DNA of 53,186 bases, taken from contig NW_004440286.1 in assembly GCF_000330505.1 (NCBI RefSeq), positions 269,650 to 322,835 of the forward strand, read 5' to 3'. The notes below the pieces were generated by a model. The model made no database searches. It was not told the DNA's origin and saw only the letters and a program-made list of their open reading frames with translations. Each line of letters opens with the position of its first letter. The stretch's first letter is position 1. This DNA comes from Entamoeba invadens IP1 (lineage: Eukaryota; Evosea; Mastigamoebida; Endamoebidae). This document shows positions 19,260-30,213 of this stretch, piece after piece. A program made the position numbers and the translations under genes.

Positions 19260-21900
19260 TGACTCTTATCAACTCAGCACTTGGGGCGGGCTGTGGCGTT
19301 ACATTGGTATCGAGCGTCATGCGCAATATGGATACTACTACAACCTTGGATATGCAAAAGCACAAGACTATATTAATTGGCCTATGTACTACCTTGGGCT
19401 GAAGGACCAAAAGCCTCCTTTAACTGGAGAGAGCTCTGAAGATTTCTACATCCGGTCCATTTACACCTCAACTTATGACTGTTTTAACAGACCACTTTGT
19501 GGGCCTGCTGCAAAAGACATTTCGATTGGGATGAGAAGAGAAGTCCCCATTGAAAATGTTAAGCACTTGGTTCCAATTGACGAACAGAGAGAAGCTCTCA
19601 ACTTTGGGTCTTATAATTATTTAGGATTTGGTGGTGTCAATCCTAAAGTGACACCACAAATTGTTGAGACTCTAAAACAGTCGGGAGCGACTTTATCTGG
19701 ATTTGCCTCAGAGTGTGGAGTATCTAAGGAACAGGAAGAGCTTGAACTTTTGATGGCCGACTTTTTGCATAAAGAGGCTTCTATTGTTGTCCCTATGGGA
19801 TTTGCCACCAACTCAACTTTGATCCCAATTTTACTTGGAAAGGGGGATGTAGTGTTTTCTGATGAATTGAATCATTCTTCTATCATCACTGGAATTAAAA
19901 GTTCAAATGCAGAGGTTAGAGTGTTTAAACACAACGACATACTCGATTTAAAGAGCAAATTGGAAGAACTCAAGACAAAAGGAATGAAAGGTGGAAAGCA
20001 GCCAAATAAGGTGATGATCATTGTTGAAGGACTTTACTCAATGGAAGGAGAGTTCTGCCCGTTAAGAGAGCTGATTGCCCTCAAGAAGATATATGGCTTT
20101 TATTTGTACATCGACGAAGCACATTCTATTGGGGCACTTGGAGCAACTGGCAGAGGTATAACCGAGCACTTGGGTTGCAACTTCGATGATGTTGATATTT
20201 TGATGGGAACTTTCTCAAAATCATTTGCATCGGCTGGTGGCTACATAGCTTCCGATAAGAAGACGATTGAATTATTAAAATCGAATTGTTATTCGTATGT
20301 CTATGGATCTGCTATGTCGCCAATTGAGGCAAAACAGATTATCGCCGCTCTGAACCTGATGAAAACAGACGAAGGAAAGCAGAGGATTGCTCAACTGAGA
20401 AAAAATTCAATTAATTTTCGAAGAAAACTGATTAAGGCGGGGTGCCATGTGCTGGGCGATTTGGACTCTCCAGTTATCCCCGTGATGTTGTACCATGTTG
20501 GTAAGTTGAAAGACGTTTCAAGAGGCTGTTTAAAAAGAGGAGTTGCAGTTGTGACTGTCGGGTATCCAGCTTGTTCAACAATAGCATGCAGAGTAAGGTT
20601 CTGTATTTCTGCAGCACACACAGATGCCGATATGGAGAAGGCTTTCAACGCAACAATTGAGTGCCTCAAAGAGGTTGACTGTATATTTGGAGACACACCA
20701 CAGCCCAATGTCATCTACAAAGCAAAGAAGGCTGATTTGGACGAGTTGGAAAAGGAGCCAAAAAATCCAAGAAAGATGAACCCGCTTTATGAGAACTCAG
20801 ACAAAAGACCAATTCTTGAAGCTGTAAAAAGACCAGAACCATCAGACACAAACTTGAGTAGTTATGATATCCATGGGTTCGGAGAAGATCAGGAAAGAAC
20901 TCAACTCATTGTAAAAATACTCGAGAAATATGGGTGTGGGTCTTGTGGACCACGAGGATTTTATGGAACGACGCTTGAACACTTGTCGATTGAAGATGAG
21001 TTGATGAAGTTTTATGGAACTAATGATGCTCTTGTATACTCGTATGGAAACAACACGATTACTTCGGTTGTTCCAGTGTACGGACACGCAGGTGATTCCA
21101 TCCTTGTTGACGAAATGTGTAACTACGAGATTCAATTGGGTTGCAGGCTTTCTAAAAAGGCGAACATTGTAAAATTCAAACACAACGATGTTGAGGATGT
21201 GAAAGCCAAAATCCAGGAGATTAAAAAGACGCTTGTGTATCCCGGAAGAATTGCAATTGTCACCGAAGGGGTTTTCAGAGCAGATTTGTCACTTGCTCCA
21301 CTTGCTGAATTGTCAAAACTGAGAAAGAAAAATGTGCTGTTGATTGTCGATGATTCACTTGGTGTTGGGGCTCTTGGAGCGCACTTGAAGGGTTCACTTG
21401 AGCAGGCTGGCATTACTGCCAATGATGTTGATGTTTATTGTGGCAATATGGAAATGGTCTGTGATACCATTGGTGGTTTTGTTGTTGGTAAATATTCGAT
21501 GATTGACAAACAAAGACTCTTTGGGGCTGGGTACATATTCTCTGCTTCTGCGCCACCATTTACTTGCAGTGCGGCGACGTTTGCGTTCAACAAGTTCGAA
21601 AAGAATGGAATTGAGATGGGTGTTGAAATGAGAGAGAAAAGAAAGTTGTTTGACCAACTTTTCAATGAACACGTCAAAAACGTGAAAAAAATTGGAGACG
21701 ATAACACTCCTTATGTTTTGTTAGACGCTGGTGATAACCAAAATATGGTCAAAGTGTTGAAAGAAAATGGATTCTTTGCTTCGCAGCAAGTCCATCTTGT
21801 TGAAGATTGGTGTCAAACAAAATATGTCCGAGCGTGCATTGGTAAGAACTTCACCGACGAAAAGATTCATAAATTGGTAGAAATTTTGGCCAAGTTGTAA
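19249..21900 (+). CDS. single-chain serine palmitoyltransferase (LCB2-LCB1 fusion)
   Basis: An 883-residue intronless protein joining both subunits of serine palmitoyltransferase, which condenses L-serine with palmitoyl-CoA to 3-ketosphinganine, the first step of sphingolipid synthesis. Residues about 75-480 are LCB2-type: DCFNRPLCGP, NFGSYNYLGF, YIDEAHSIGALGATGRG and GTFSKSFASAGGY, with the PLP-binding lysine at 324. A charged linker at about 483-540 follows. Residues about 545-883 are LCB1-type: GCGSCGPRGFYGTTLEHLS, DALVYSYG and LLIVDDSLGVGALG. At the PLP-lysine position it reads GNMEMVCDTIGGF, with no lysine, as in true LCB1. There is an in-frame stop just upstream of ATG 19249. No obvious N-terminal membrane helix is seen, unlike fungal and animal LCB2. 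Fusion fixes subunit stoichiometry. Confidence 0.93.
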   Translation: MENNDSYQLSTWGGLWRYIGIERHAQYGYYYNLGYAKAQDYINWPMYYLGLKDQKPPLTGESSEDFYIRSIYTSTYDCFNRPLCGPAAKDISIGMRREVPIENVKHLVPIDEQREALNFGSYNYLGFGGVNPKVTPQIVETLKQSGATLSGFASECGVSKEQEELELLMADFLHKEASIVVPMGFATNSTLIPILLGKGDVVFSDELNHSSIITGIKSSNAEVRVFKHNDILDLKSKLEELKTKGMKGGKQPNKVMIIVEGLYSMEGEFCPLRELIALKKIYGFYLYIDEAHSIGALGATGRGITEHLGCNFDDVDILMGTFSKSFASAGGYIASDKKTIELLKSNCYSYVYGSAMSPIEAKQIIAALNLMKTDEGKQRIAQLRKNSINFRRKLIKAGCHVLGDLDSPVIPVMLYHVGKLKDVSRGCLKRGVAVVTVGYPACSTIACRVRFCISAAHTDADMEKAFNATIECLKEVDCIFGDTPQPNVIYKAKKADLDELEKEPKNPRKMNPLYENSDKRPILEAVKRPEPSDTNLSSYDIHGFGEDQERTQLIVKILEKYGCGSCGPRGFYGTTLEHLSIEDELMKFYGTNDALVYSYGNNTITSVVPVYGHAGDSILVDEMCNYEIQLGCRLSKKANIVKFKHNDVEDVKAKIQEIKKTLVYPGRIAIVTEGVFRADLSLAPLAELSKLRKKNVLLIVDDSLGVGALGAHLKGSLEQAGITANDVDVYCGNMEMVCDTIGGFVVGKYSMIDKQRLFGAGYIFSASAPPFTCSAATFAFNKFEKNGIEMGVEMREKRKLFDQLFNEHVKNVKKIGDDNTPYVLLDAGDNQNMVKVLKENGFFASQQVHLVEDWCQTKYVRACIGKNFTDEKIHKLVEILAKL

Positions 21901-22460
21901 TTTGAAAGATTAGTGACTTTTATTTTTTGTATCAGAAAAACTTATACAACAATATAATAATATTATTATATAAAATATATTAAAACTTATAGTTGAGTAT
22001 TTTGTAATTACAATAATAATAGTTTTAGTTATTAACAAGTTTTAGTTTTTTATTTTTTCACTTTTTGTAATTTGATTATTGTTGATTTTTTTGAATTTTT
22101 TTTACAAAACAAAAAGATTATCAATAACATTTTTTTGTAATTCATTTACTCTTTATTAAATTATTAAAAATCAAGTTATAAACAAACAAGAATATAGAAT
22201 TTATAATAATTATATAAATTAACTTAGTATTTAATTCAAAGAACCAAATAAAAAATATAAATTATATTTCATTGTTTTGAACTTCCATTATTTTATTTTT
22301 TTGTATATAATTATATTATTATATATTAAAATAATAATAAATAAAATTGCCAAAAATAAAAAATATACCTTTTTGAGTACAACAATCCAAAAACTTTATT
22401 TTTTGAAGTTAACCATTAACTCTTCTTATCATAATAATCCCCACAACTCGATTTTTATCA
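21901..22460. other. AT-rich intergenic DNA
   Basis: No gene seen. The Lys/Ile-rich frame at 22277-22471 is low-complexity and overlaps the next ATG. Confidence 0.6.
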
Positions 22461-25400
22461 ATGAAGCTTGACATTTTCTCATTACAAATTGTATCAAAGT
22501 ATTTGATTGAAGAAAATGATTTCATCAACATCTTGTTGACATCGACGAAGTGTAGGTATATTCTTGATCGCTTTAGAATAAATCCAATTCCAATTACTGA
22601 TAGTTCAAAACGTCTATTTCAATGTATTCAAACACAACTAATCTTCAAAGAGTCTGATTTGGTACTTGACATAGTCAAACGTAAAATCATTTTATATAAA
22701 GTCAACTACACAAAATTTAAACAATCTAAGAGTCCATTGAACGAATTTAAAAATATTGCTTTAACAAAAGAAGACTTGGAAAAAGAGTTTACAATAATAC
22801 CCAAAGAAGTTAACATTCTTGAACCAATTTCTAAGTTCACCAATTTAACTACAATTACTCTTTCAAGCTCAATAAAAAGAATTGAAAGGGAAACATTTTC
22901 ATCATGTCAATTGACTGAGGTTATGATTCCTAATTCTGTTACTTATCTTGGGAAAGCATCTTTCAAGAATTGTACATTTCTCAAAAAAGTGGTTCTGTCG
23001 TTGTTTATTCACACTTTGAAATCAGAGACATTCTCTGGTTGTCAGAATTTAAGTGAAATCAATTTAACAGACTCTATTACAACAATTCAAAAAAGTTGTT
23101 TCAGAAATTGTTTTCTACAAGAAGTTGTTCTCTCTGATTCTTTGGTCAGTGTTGGTGATGGCGCATTTTCATTTTGTAAAGTTAAGACTGTAATTTGCGC
23201 GCGAAAGGAAATACCACACAACTGTTTTTCTCAATGTCAAAAATTGAAAGTCCTTGAACTTGGTACAGAGGTTGAATTTATAGGAGAAAACTGCTTTGAA
23301 AATTGTTCTAAATTGAAACACTTTGAATGCCCACAGACTTTAAAATATATTGGACAAAAAGCATTTATAAGATGTTCAAAATTGAAAGAAGTTGAATTGT
23401 CAGAGAATGTTATATATATTGGACAGAAGGCCTTTTCAAAGTGTATTAAATTGGAAAAATTGGTTATTCACAATCAAAGATGTTATATCGGAGATAACTT
23501 TATCAACCAGTGTACAAATTTGAATCAATTGGAATGTCCTCAGTATTGTGGATTACTTATGAATAACATGAATTTGAGTCAAATGCAAATATTAGATCGG
23601 TTAGGAGTAAAATATGGGGATTTCTGTGCTAATAAAAAACAGACCTGTTTTGATGGTTTTGCAGACTATGTTCAAAATACAATATTGAAAGCACCTCCAT
23701 TTTCCAAAAGAGAAGAGGTCACTTCTCTGTATATCCCAGAAACTATTCATCATTTGGAATCGTTTATGTTCTTCTATTTTATTAAACTAAAAGAAGTCAC
23801 ATTACCAAGAGGAGTGGTTGTTCACAATTTTATGTTTTCTGAATGTTCTCAATTGACACAGATCAATTTACCAGAAGATTTGAAAGCGATTCCATCATAC
23901 CTCATATTCAATTGTAATAAAATAAGGGAATTGAAGATTCCAGAAAGTGTTACAAAAATTGAAGGGAGTGCTTTTAAAAATTGTGGACTCCGTGGACTAA
24001 CAATTCCAAAGAATGTCCAATCTATAGGGAAGTTATGTATTTCTAAATGTAAGTGCTTTTCATCACTAAAGTTTTTGAATAACAGAACATCATTTGAAAA
24101 ACTGTTTGACAACAAAATTGCACATCAACTTAAAAACAACAACATTCAGTTTAAACACTTACATGTAAATATTAAAGATGGGAACCTAAACAACATCAAG
24201 ACAGATAATAGCGGGTGTTTGTATACAATCAAAATAAAGAACAGTGAACAGAAAATACTAGAAATACCACATAAAGTGATAGAAATTGAATCAATAACAA
24301 GTGAATATATTACTCAAATCGTAATTTTGAGTGGAGTTACTAAACTCTATCCAAGGTGTTTTAATGGAGTTAAATATCTTCATAACCTTCAAATGAAATG
24401 TGTTTTAATGAAAAAGGCTCAACACATTTTTGATGAGTGTTGTTTTTTAGATACACTTGATATTGGGAAAAATAAGGAAGAGATGTTTGAAGTGAATTAT
24501 CCATGTGCACTTCGAATGAAAAAAATTGGATATTGTAATATGAAATGTACATTTGAAGAAAAATCACTCAAAGACACCCAAATGTTACTAATGGGCACTT
24601 CAAGTATTAAAATAAAAAAGGATTTGCACTCAAACGTTTCACTTCTTTCTTTGCCATCTTCGATTTCCAAAATTGAACGAATGAGAAGTAATGACGACAC
24701 TTTGAAACTCCCTCTCCGAATCAAGAAACTTGGTGATAGAGCATTTTATCAAAACAACTGTGTTTATCTTGAAGGACACAATTTGAGTTCTATAGGTACG
24801 TTATCTTGTTTTTCGTGTAAATATTTAAAAAGTGTATTATTGTCATCTTCATTGAAACATTTGAAACAAAATGCGTTTGAAAAGTGTTTTTCACTTGAAT
24901 CTATTGTTATACCACAGTCCATTGAAGAAATAGGAACATCTTGTTTTCAAGAATGTATCAGTTTAAAAGATATAACATATTTAGGGGAAAAGGGTGTTTG
25001 GGGAGATAGATGTTTCTCAAAGTGTTATTCTTTACGTTGGGCAGTATTACCAACGATTCACGGAGAGGAATTTTTCATTGGGTGCAATAGTTTGGAAACA
25101 GTCAGAGTGACGAATGGAACAAAAGAAATGAACAACCATGTTTTTGAAAATTGTTATTCACTTTCAAAAATAGATATTCCACCAACTGTTGAACATCTTG
25201 GGAATAAAGTCTTTAGTAATTGTGTTTCTTTAAAAGAAATTGAATTGCCGAAATCAGTTAATTCCGTTGGGTATAAAACGTTTCTCAATTGTCAACATTT
25301 AGAAAGATGTGTATTTGCCAATAAAAACGTTTTTTTGTCTGAAAATGTGTTTGACAATTGCCCTTTACTTTCTTCAATCTTTTTATCCAACTCTCTTCTA

Positions 25401-25850
25401 TCGAATTTTAAAACTTTATTATCTTATGACCAGATGAAAACATTGAATAAATGTGGAATTGAATGTCAAAAAGTTGTTTTGACTCAACATGATGTTGTAA
25501 AATACCAACTTAAACAAATCAATGACTTACCACAAATACAAAAACTCGACGACTGTTGCTTCAAAAACAACGAAATGAGTTCCTTTGTAATCCCCACAAC
25601 TGTCACTTCAATTGGAGAATTTTGTTTCAAAAACTGTCGAAAGTTGAGTTCCATTTCAATACCAAAAAGTGTTTCATATATTTCTTCTCATTGTTTTGAT
25701 GGGTGTACATCTCTCTCTATTATAGATTTCCATCCCAGCCTCAAATTCAGTTCTTCCTGTTTCAAAGGATGTAATTTACTTAAAACTCTCTTGCCTCAAT
25801 GTGTTCTTGAAACTCCAAGAACACTTGAAAGAAGTCCATCATTTGCTTGA
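22461..25850 (+). CDS. BspA-like leucine-rich repeat protein (LRR_5 type)
   Basis: A 1129-residue single-exon protein. The first ~60 residues (DIFSLQIVSKYL, DFINILLTSTKCRYILDRF, then NPIPIT) match the N-terminal module typical of Entamoeba BspA-family proteins. From about 115 there are more than twenty repeats of about 23 residues. Their pattern is an Ile-Pro-x-Ser/Thr-Val start, then Ile-Gly-x-x-x-Phe-x-x-Cys and a Leu turn, as in SVTSIGEFCFKNC-type units, interrupted by two degenerate stretches. No signal peptide or transmembrane segment is evident, although some relatives have been described at the cell surface. The family is greatly expanded in Entamoeba; ligand binding or adhesion is inferred. 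Codon use is more A/T-rich than in the housekeeping genes nearby. Confidence 0.9.
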   Translation: MKLDIFSLQIVSKYLIEENDFINILLTSTKCRYILDRFRINPIPITDSSKRLFQCIQTQLIFKESDLVLDIVKRKIILYKVNYTKFKQSKSPLNEFKNIALTKEDLEKEFTIIPKEVNILEPISKFTNLTTITLSSSIKRIERETFSSCQLTEVMIPNSVTYLGKASFKNCTFLKKVVLSLFIHTLKSETFSGCQNLSEINLTDSITTIQKSCFRNCFLQEVVLSDSLVSVGDGAFSFCKVKTVICARKEIPHNCFSQCQKLKVLELGTEVEFIGENCFENCSKLKHFECPQTLKYIGQKAFIRCSKLKEVELSENVIYIGQKAFSKCIKLEKLVIHNQRCYIGDNFINQCTNLNQLECPQYCGLLMNNMNLSQMQILDRLGVKYGDFCANKKQTCFDGFADYVQNTILKAPPFSKREEVTSLYIPETIHHLESFMFFYFIKLKEVTLPRGVVVHNFMFSECSQLTQINLPEDLKAIPSYLIFNCNKIRELKIPESVTKIEGSAFKNCGLRGLTIPKNVQSIGKLCISKCKCFSSLKFLNNRTSFEKLFDNKIAHQLKNNNIQFKHLHVNIKDGNLNNIKTDNSGCLYTIKIKNSEQKILEIPHKVIEIESITSEYITQIVILSGVTKLYPRCFNGVKYLHNLQMKCVLMKKAQHIFDECCFLDTLDIGKNKEEMFEVNYPCALRMKKIGYCNMKCTFEEKSLKDTQMLLMGTSSIKIKKDLHSNVSLLSLPSSISKIERMRSNDDTLKLPLRIKKLGDRAFYQNNCVYLEGHNLSSIGTLSCFSCKYLKSVLLSSSLKHLKQNAFEKCFSLESIVIPQSIEEIGTSCFQECISLKDITYLGEKGVWGDRCFSKCYSLRWAVLPTIHGEEFFIGCNSLETVRVTNGTKEMNNHVFENCYSLSKIDIPPTVEHLGNKVFSNCVSLKEIELPKSVNSVGYKTFLNCQHLERCVFANKNVFLSENVFDNCPLLSSIFLSNSLLSNFKTLLSYDQMKTLNKCGIECQKVVLTQHDVVKYQLKQINDLPQIQKLDDCCFKNNEMSSFVIPTTVTSIGEFCFKNCRKLSSISIPKSVSYISSHCFDGCTSLSIIDFHPSLKFSSSCFKGCNLLKTLLPQCVLETPRTLERSPSFA

Positions 25851-26433
25851 TTATCAAATTATTATTAATTATTAACATGTTAATTATTATTTCAGTGTTT
25901 CTAAAAATAACTTTTTTGAAAATAAAAATAGTAATTTTTATTAATAATTTATTAATAACTGTTGGTAATTTCCCGAAATTGATACAAATAAAATGCTGTT
26001 ATTAAAGTAAAGAATCCCTCAAAATTTAAAAATAAAATCCATTTTTAAATATTTTGTTTTTGTTACAATAACTTTTTGACGTTTCAAAGTGATACAAATT
26101 TGTTTGAAATTTTGACTTAAAACCATACTTATACTATTAATAAGTTAAAAAAATGGTATACTCGATATTTAAAATGAACACAGTTCTTCACTTATCGTTT
26201 TGGAATTATGACAGAAAAAGTCACACTATTACATATTAATAAAACAAAAGTTAACTTTTCATATACAAAAATCAAATAAAAAAGTCATATAATAAATTAA
26301 TAAATTAATAAATAACCATTTTAATAACAATAAAAACAATATCCTTTTATTTCTATTAATACCGAAAATTGGTGACGATTACCAAAATACAAAATATATA
26401 TAAACACTATTTCTCATCTTAAAAGGACGATTA
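25851..26433. other. AT-rich intergenic DNA
   Basis: No gene or notable repeat. Just before the ANTH gene, a TATATATAAACA run about 30 bp upstream could serve as its TATA element. Confidence 0.6.
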
Positions 26434-27348
26434 ATGTCGTTAAAAATTCGACTAGCTCTTCACGCTCTGTTGAAGAAAGGTACATTCGTCCGAGACGATC
26501 CGAATTATCGAACGGTGACAGTGAGCACATTTGAAGGGAAACTGAAACGTGTTTGTCGCACCCTTCGCGACACATTTTGCTCATCGAGTTACGAAGAAGT
26601 TCTACGAGGATTTCTTTTGCTTCACAAAGTGATGCGTGAAGGGAATTTCAAAGTTTTTTCCTTTTTTTCCGAGACGCGCCTTTGCCATCCCAAAAAGTTG
26701 TCGTCGCAGCCGACACAAACGATATTGCCGGAGTACTTTTCATTCATCGAGAAGTATGGGAAGAGTCTTGAGAGTAACATTTTGTTCCACACCACATTTG
26801 TGTACGTTGGCGGTGATTTCAGTATAGCGCCGATCTTACCAATAACAGAAACGTTGAAAGAGAAAATGGACTTATGTGAACTTGGGAAACGCGTGATGGA
26901 ACTCTTTAAAGAGAATTGTAAGTTACTGTGGGCACTCAGTGAGATGAAAGGATTCGACGAAATGATCTCTATGGCATGCCAACTGATATTTAATGACGTC
27001 ATCGGACAATTTGAGATCCTCAGAGACTTGTGTAATGTCTCCCGATACGAAGAGAAGATGAAAATCAAGTTTGAAAGACTCTACGTCGAAGTTAAGAAGG
27101 CCCAAAAGTTCGTGTTAGAAATTGGGGGGAAATTTAAGAACTCCGCTATGAAAATGGACTTGCCAAACACTAAAAAGTGCGAAGAAATCGTCTACTCAAC
27201 AGGAAGCAATGAGGCGAAAATATTCTGCGCAAAGTTTGGAATCGACGAGTCTTCTATCAAAAATCTGAGTGAAGTCGAAGACGATGAAATCGAAGGAAAG
27301 TACTCCCCTTATGATAACTGCGCTTTGGTTATTTGGCCAAAACAATAA
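26434..27348 (+). CDS. ANTH-domain protein (AP180/CALM-like)
   Basis: A 304-residue intronless protein. Residues about 1-270 fit an ANTH helical solenoid. It starts LKIRLALHALLKKGTFVRDD, where conserved Lys/Arg side chains could contact phosphoinositides. Next comes the second-helix signature YEEVLRGFLLLHKVMREGN, then EYFSFIEKYGKSLESN. ANTH proteins bind PI(4,5)P2 and recruit clathrin or SNARE cargo during endocytosis. The C-terminus is short (ending NCALVIWPKQ) and lacks the long clathrin/AP2-motif tail of AP180, with no NPF or DPF motif. It may therefore be a minimal membrane-binding adaptor. The VMREG motif gives the best support. Confidence 0.75.
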   Translation: MSLKIRLALHALLKKGTFVRDDPNYRTVTVSTFEGKLKRVCRTLRDTFCSSSYEEVLRGFLLLHKVMREGNFKVFSFFSETRLCHPKKLSSQPTQTILPEYFSFIEKYGKSLESNILFHTTFVYVGGDFSIAPILPITETLKEKMDLCELGKRVMELFKENCKLLWALSEMKGFDEMISMACQLIFNDVIGQFEILRDLCNVSRYEEKMKIKFERLYVEVKKAQKFVLEIGGKFKNSAMKMDLPNTKKCEEIVYSTGSNEAKIFCAKFGIDESSIKNLSEVEDDEIEGKYSPYDNCALVIWPKQ

Positions 27349-28115
27349 TTAATTATTTAAGAAATTATAATTAAAGATCAAAAATAGTTTAAAGTATTAT
27401 AATAATACTATAATAGTATAAATACTCGTCTATGAAATAATTCTTGTCTTCTATTAATAATATTAGTTTTATTAAAATAATTATTAATATACATATTGTT
27501 TTTTATTATTTAGTGAATGGTAAATATAACTAGTATGAATTATGACAATTATTAATATGTTTTAATATAAAAATTTATTTATGATTATAATTAAAAACTA
27601 TTTAAAATTTAATTATTTTTAATTATTTTGTTACTAAAATAATCAATAATGAATTTTATTATTTAATTTATAAATAATATATAATAATTATTACTTTTAA
27701 GTTATTTGTTGAACATTAAAAACATCGAACAAAATTATTTTCATTTGATTTGTTCTTAAAAACAAACTCTTTTATGATATTTTTGGTAAACAAAGTTTAG
27801 TTTATTACTATAAATAATAATATTATTATTATTATTTATATTATATTATCTTTTACAATGGAAAATTGTTTCTTTGTGCATTTAAAAAAAAAATCTTTTA
27901 AAAATATTTTTCTTCAAAAAAAATTGACAATTTTTTATGAATCAATCTTTAAGAATACAATCATACAAATAAATACTATTAATATATAGATTAAACAATT
28001 AATTTATAACTAATTCTGCACTTTTGAAACAGTCACACCGAATTTCATACAAATCGAATGAAGAAAGAATAGAATAAACGAACAATAAAAATAAGAATAC
28101 ATTAAAAATACATAA
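27349..28115. other. very AT-rich intergenic DNA
   Basis: Between convergent genes; nothing recognisable. Confidence 0.6.
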
Positions 28116-28537
28116 TCAATGGAGAGCAGGTGCTATTGATCTCTCAAAGAACGACTTTCCGTTTTCTTCTGAGGACTCTTGTGAATTGATCAAATCAAAT
28201 ACTTCGATGTCTGAATTGTCAAGATCGGACCATGGGTCGACTATAGTCAATTCATAGTTTAATGAAGACCGCGACCTTAACTGCCCAACAGAAGCTCTTT
28301 TCTTCTGTTCGACTTTAGTGAGTAAAGTTTTCAAGTGGTCTGAGTGTTGGCAATTCATAATTATATTTATTTTATCAGATTTTTCTTTAAATTCACAATT
28401 CTCTTTTCAAATAAAACTTCTCGTCTTGTCGACATTTTGGGATTCACAAAAACACCATTTAACAAGCAAAATTGCACTTTTAAAAGACTGACTCGTCTTG
28501 AGTTTTTTTTTAATAAAATTTCCCGTTTTTGAGTCAT
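28116..28537 (-). CDS. small hypothetical protein, N-terminus uncertain (intron or frameshift)
   Basis: The clear part is 28116-28358, an 80-residue acidic protein from ATG 28358 (MNCQHSDHLKTLLTKVEQKK onward). The same frame stays open and coding-like back to about 28402, with residues such as ENCEFKEKSDKINII. A second coding-like frame upstream starts at ATG 28537 (MTQKREILLKKNSRR). The two can be joined by a 53-bp intron at 28403-28455, with donor GTGTTT and acceptor AAAAG, giving about 122 residues. The donor is not the local GTTTGT consensus. The alternative is a one-base frameshift in the AAAA run near 28404, with a start at ATG 28435. A coiled-coil-like N-terminal half and Ser/Glu-rich C-terminal half are visible. 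No family recognised. Confidence 0.4.
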
Positions 28538-30213
28538 CAAATAAGTAAGATTTTTTGTATGAAACTTTCATGCACTTTTGGCGGATGAAATCCTTGATTT
28601 TTCCCGAATTTTTGCGTTAATTTGCCGCATTATATTTTTTATGTGGCTTTATAAAGTGAAGCCCTGAAATAATTAAACTATTTTAAAAATTAAAAAAATA
28701 GAACACAACAATTTGGGTTGTATTTAGATTTTTTCGTAATTGAGTTTTTTTCTTCGGGGGTTTGTGCTCTTAGGACCGTATTTCCCCGGTTTATCGGAGC
28801 TATTTTTTCTTGGATTTTGTTGCTCTATTTCGATCAATAAGTTTTTATTTACTTCTTTCTATTGATATAGTTTCTTTATTAATTTATATAGTTCTGCCTC
28901 AAACACAGATTCTTCTGAATGTCGAAAACAAAATAAGAAATTCGGCAATTAGTTATTTTTCTGACTTATTTCAATCTTTATTGTTTTTTAAAGCAATTGA
29001 GACGTTTTGGTTATAGATTGTAAAGCTAATTTTAGTATTATTTCATTTCCCAACAATTAAGTACTTTTAAACGTATGTATTACTATGTGCCATTTTCCCG
29101 ATTGTATACAATATTATTATGTAACATATAAACTTTTTGCCCAAATTCAGAGATGTGTTTGGTCATGACAAAGGTGATTTAATGATCAAAAAAAGTACAT
29201 TTCGAAAAAAATCCAAATCTTATTGTAATGTTAACTAAAATTATTAAAATGTCAAACGAACAATGTAATCTGAATAGCTCATTTTTTGTTTTAAATAATA
29301 TAGTTTAATTTACAAAATTTAAACTACATTTATGAACATAAAAAAAATAGCAACGAAACCAAACGAGACAACAAATTCCATTTTTATTGATAAATTCCTT
29401 TACACTTGAATAATAACAAATGCTAAAATAATTAATTAATAAAACAATAATTCATTGTCTTTTTCATTATAGACAAAAAACACTGAATGATATCAAGAAC
29501 AAACGAACGGTCATTTAAGGGAAACAAGCACTCTAAAATGTTCTACACTACATTATCATCAACAAACTCCGAAGGGATTTGAAGAAAAACAAACAGTATG
29601 ATTGAAAACATGGTTGGTCAAATCGAAGTCCTCAACTATAACTTATAGTATATTTATTTATAAAATATTATTGTAATTTACATAATATATAAAGTAAAGA
29701 AGTATTCAAATTGTTAAATAATGAATTATCAAATTGTATTATTATTAAAAGTTTTTGGAAACCATGAAAATAGAACTTTTTTCTTCTTCATTTTACACTT
29801 CATTTATAAAAACTATAATTTTTATTATTATTTACTATTAAAAAAAAACATAGATTTTTGTTAAAATCATTGTTTTTCAAGCTTCAAAGCTGGACATAAA
29901 TCTATTTAAACATCACTTTCAATACAATAATAATAAATAATTGGCAGATTTAAAATACTAAATGGTTATAATTTAGTAACTGCAAATATTTCAATCAATC
30001 CATCAATTATAAACTAACTTGATTTAACTTTTTTTAATTATCAAACAACCATAATGATTTTTGCTCAACTTATAATATAATAATAATAATGTATTATTAT
30101 ATTATTTGTACTTTTGTCATATCAATAAAACTACTATTATAAGACTTCTCTTTCTAAAAAACCATCCAAACTAAATGAAATAGTAAAATTACTATAAATT
30201 GGATATCCAAGTT
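28538..30213. other. gene-poor intergenic DNA (1.7 kb)
   Basis: No supported gene. The frame at 28810-29016 has no ATG at its start and is hydrophobic low-complexity. A short GC-richer spot at about 28750-28805 (around CTCTTAGGACCG and CCCCGG) is unexplained. Confidence 0.55.

Noticed and set aside
19172..19402. Alternative frame over the SPT start, considered as an N-terminal membrane segment
   Set aside because: Different frame from the SPT with no splice path to it and no ATG at its start.
28810..29016. 68-residue hydrophobic frame
   Set aside because: No ATG start and biased Phe/Ile/Ser composition typical of random AT-rich DNA.
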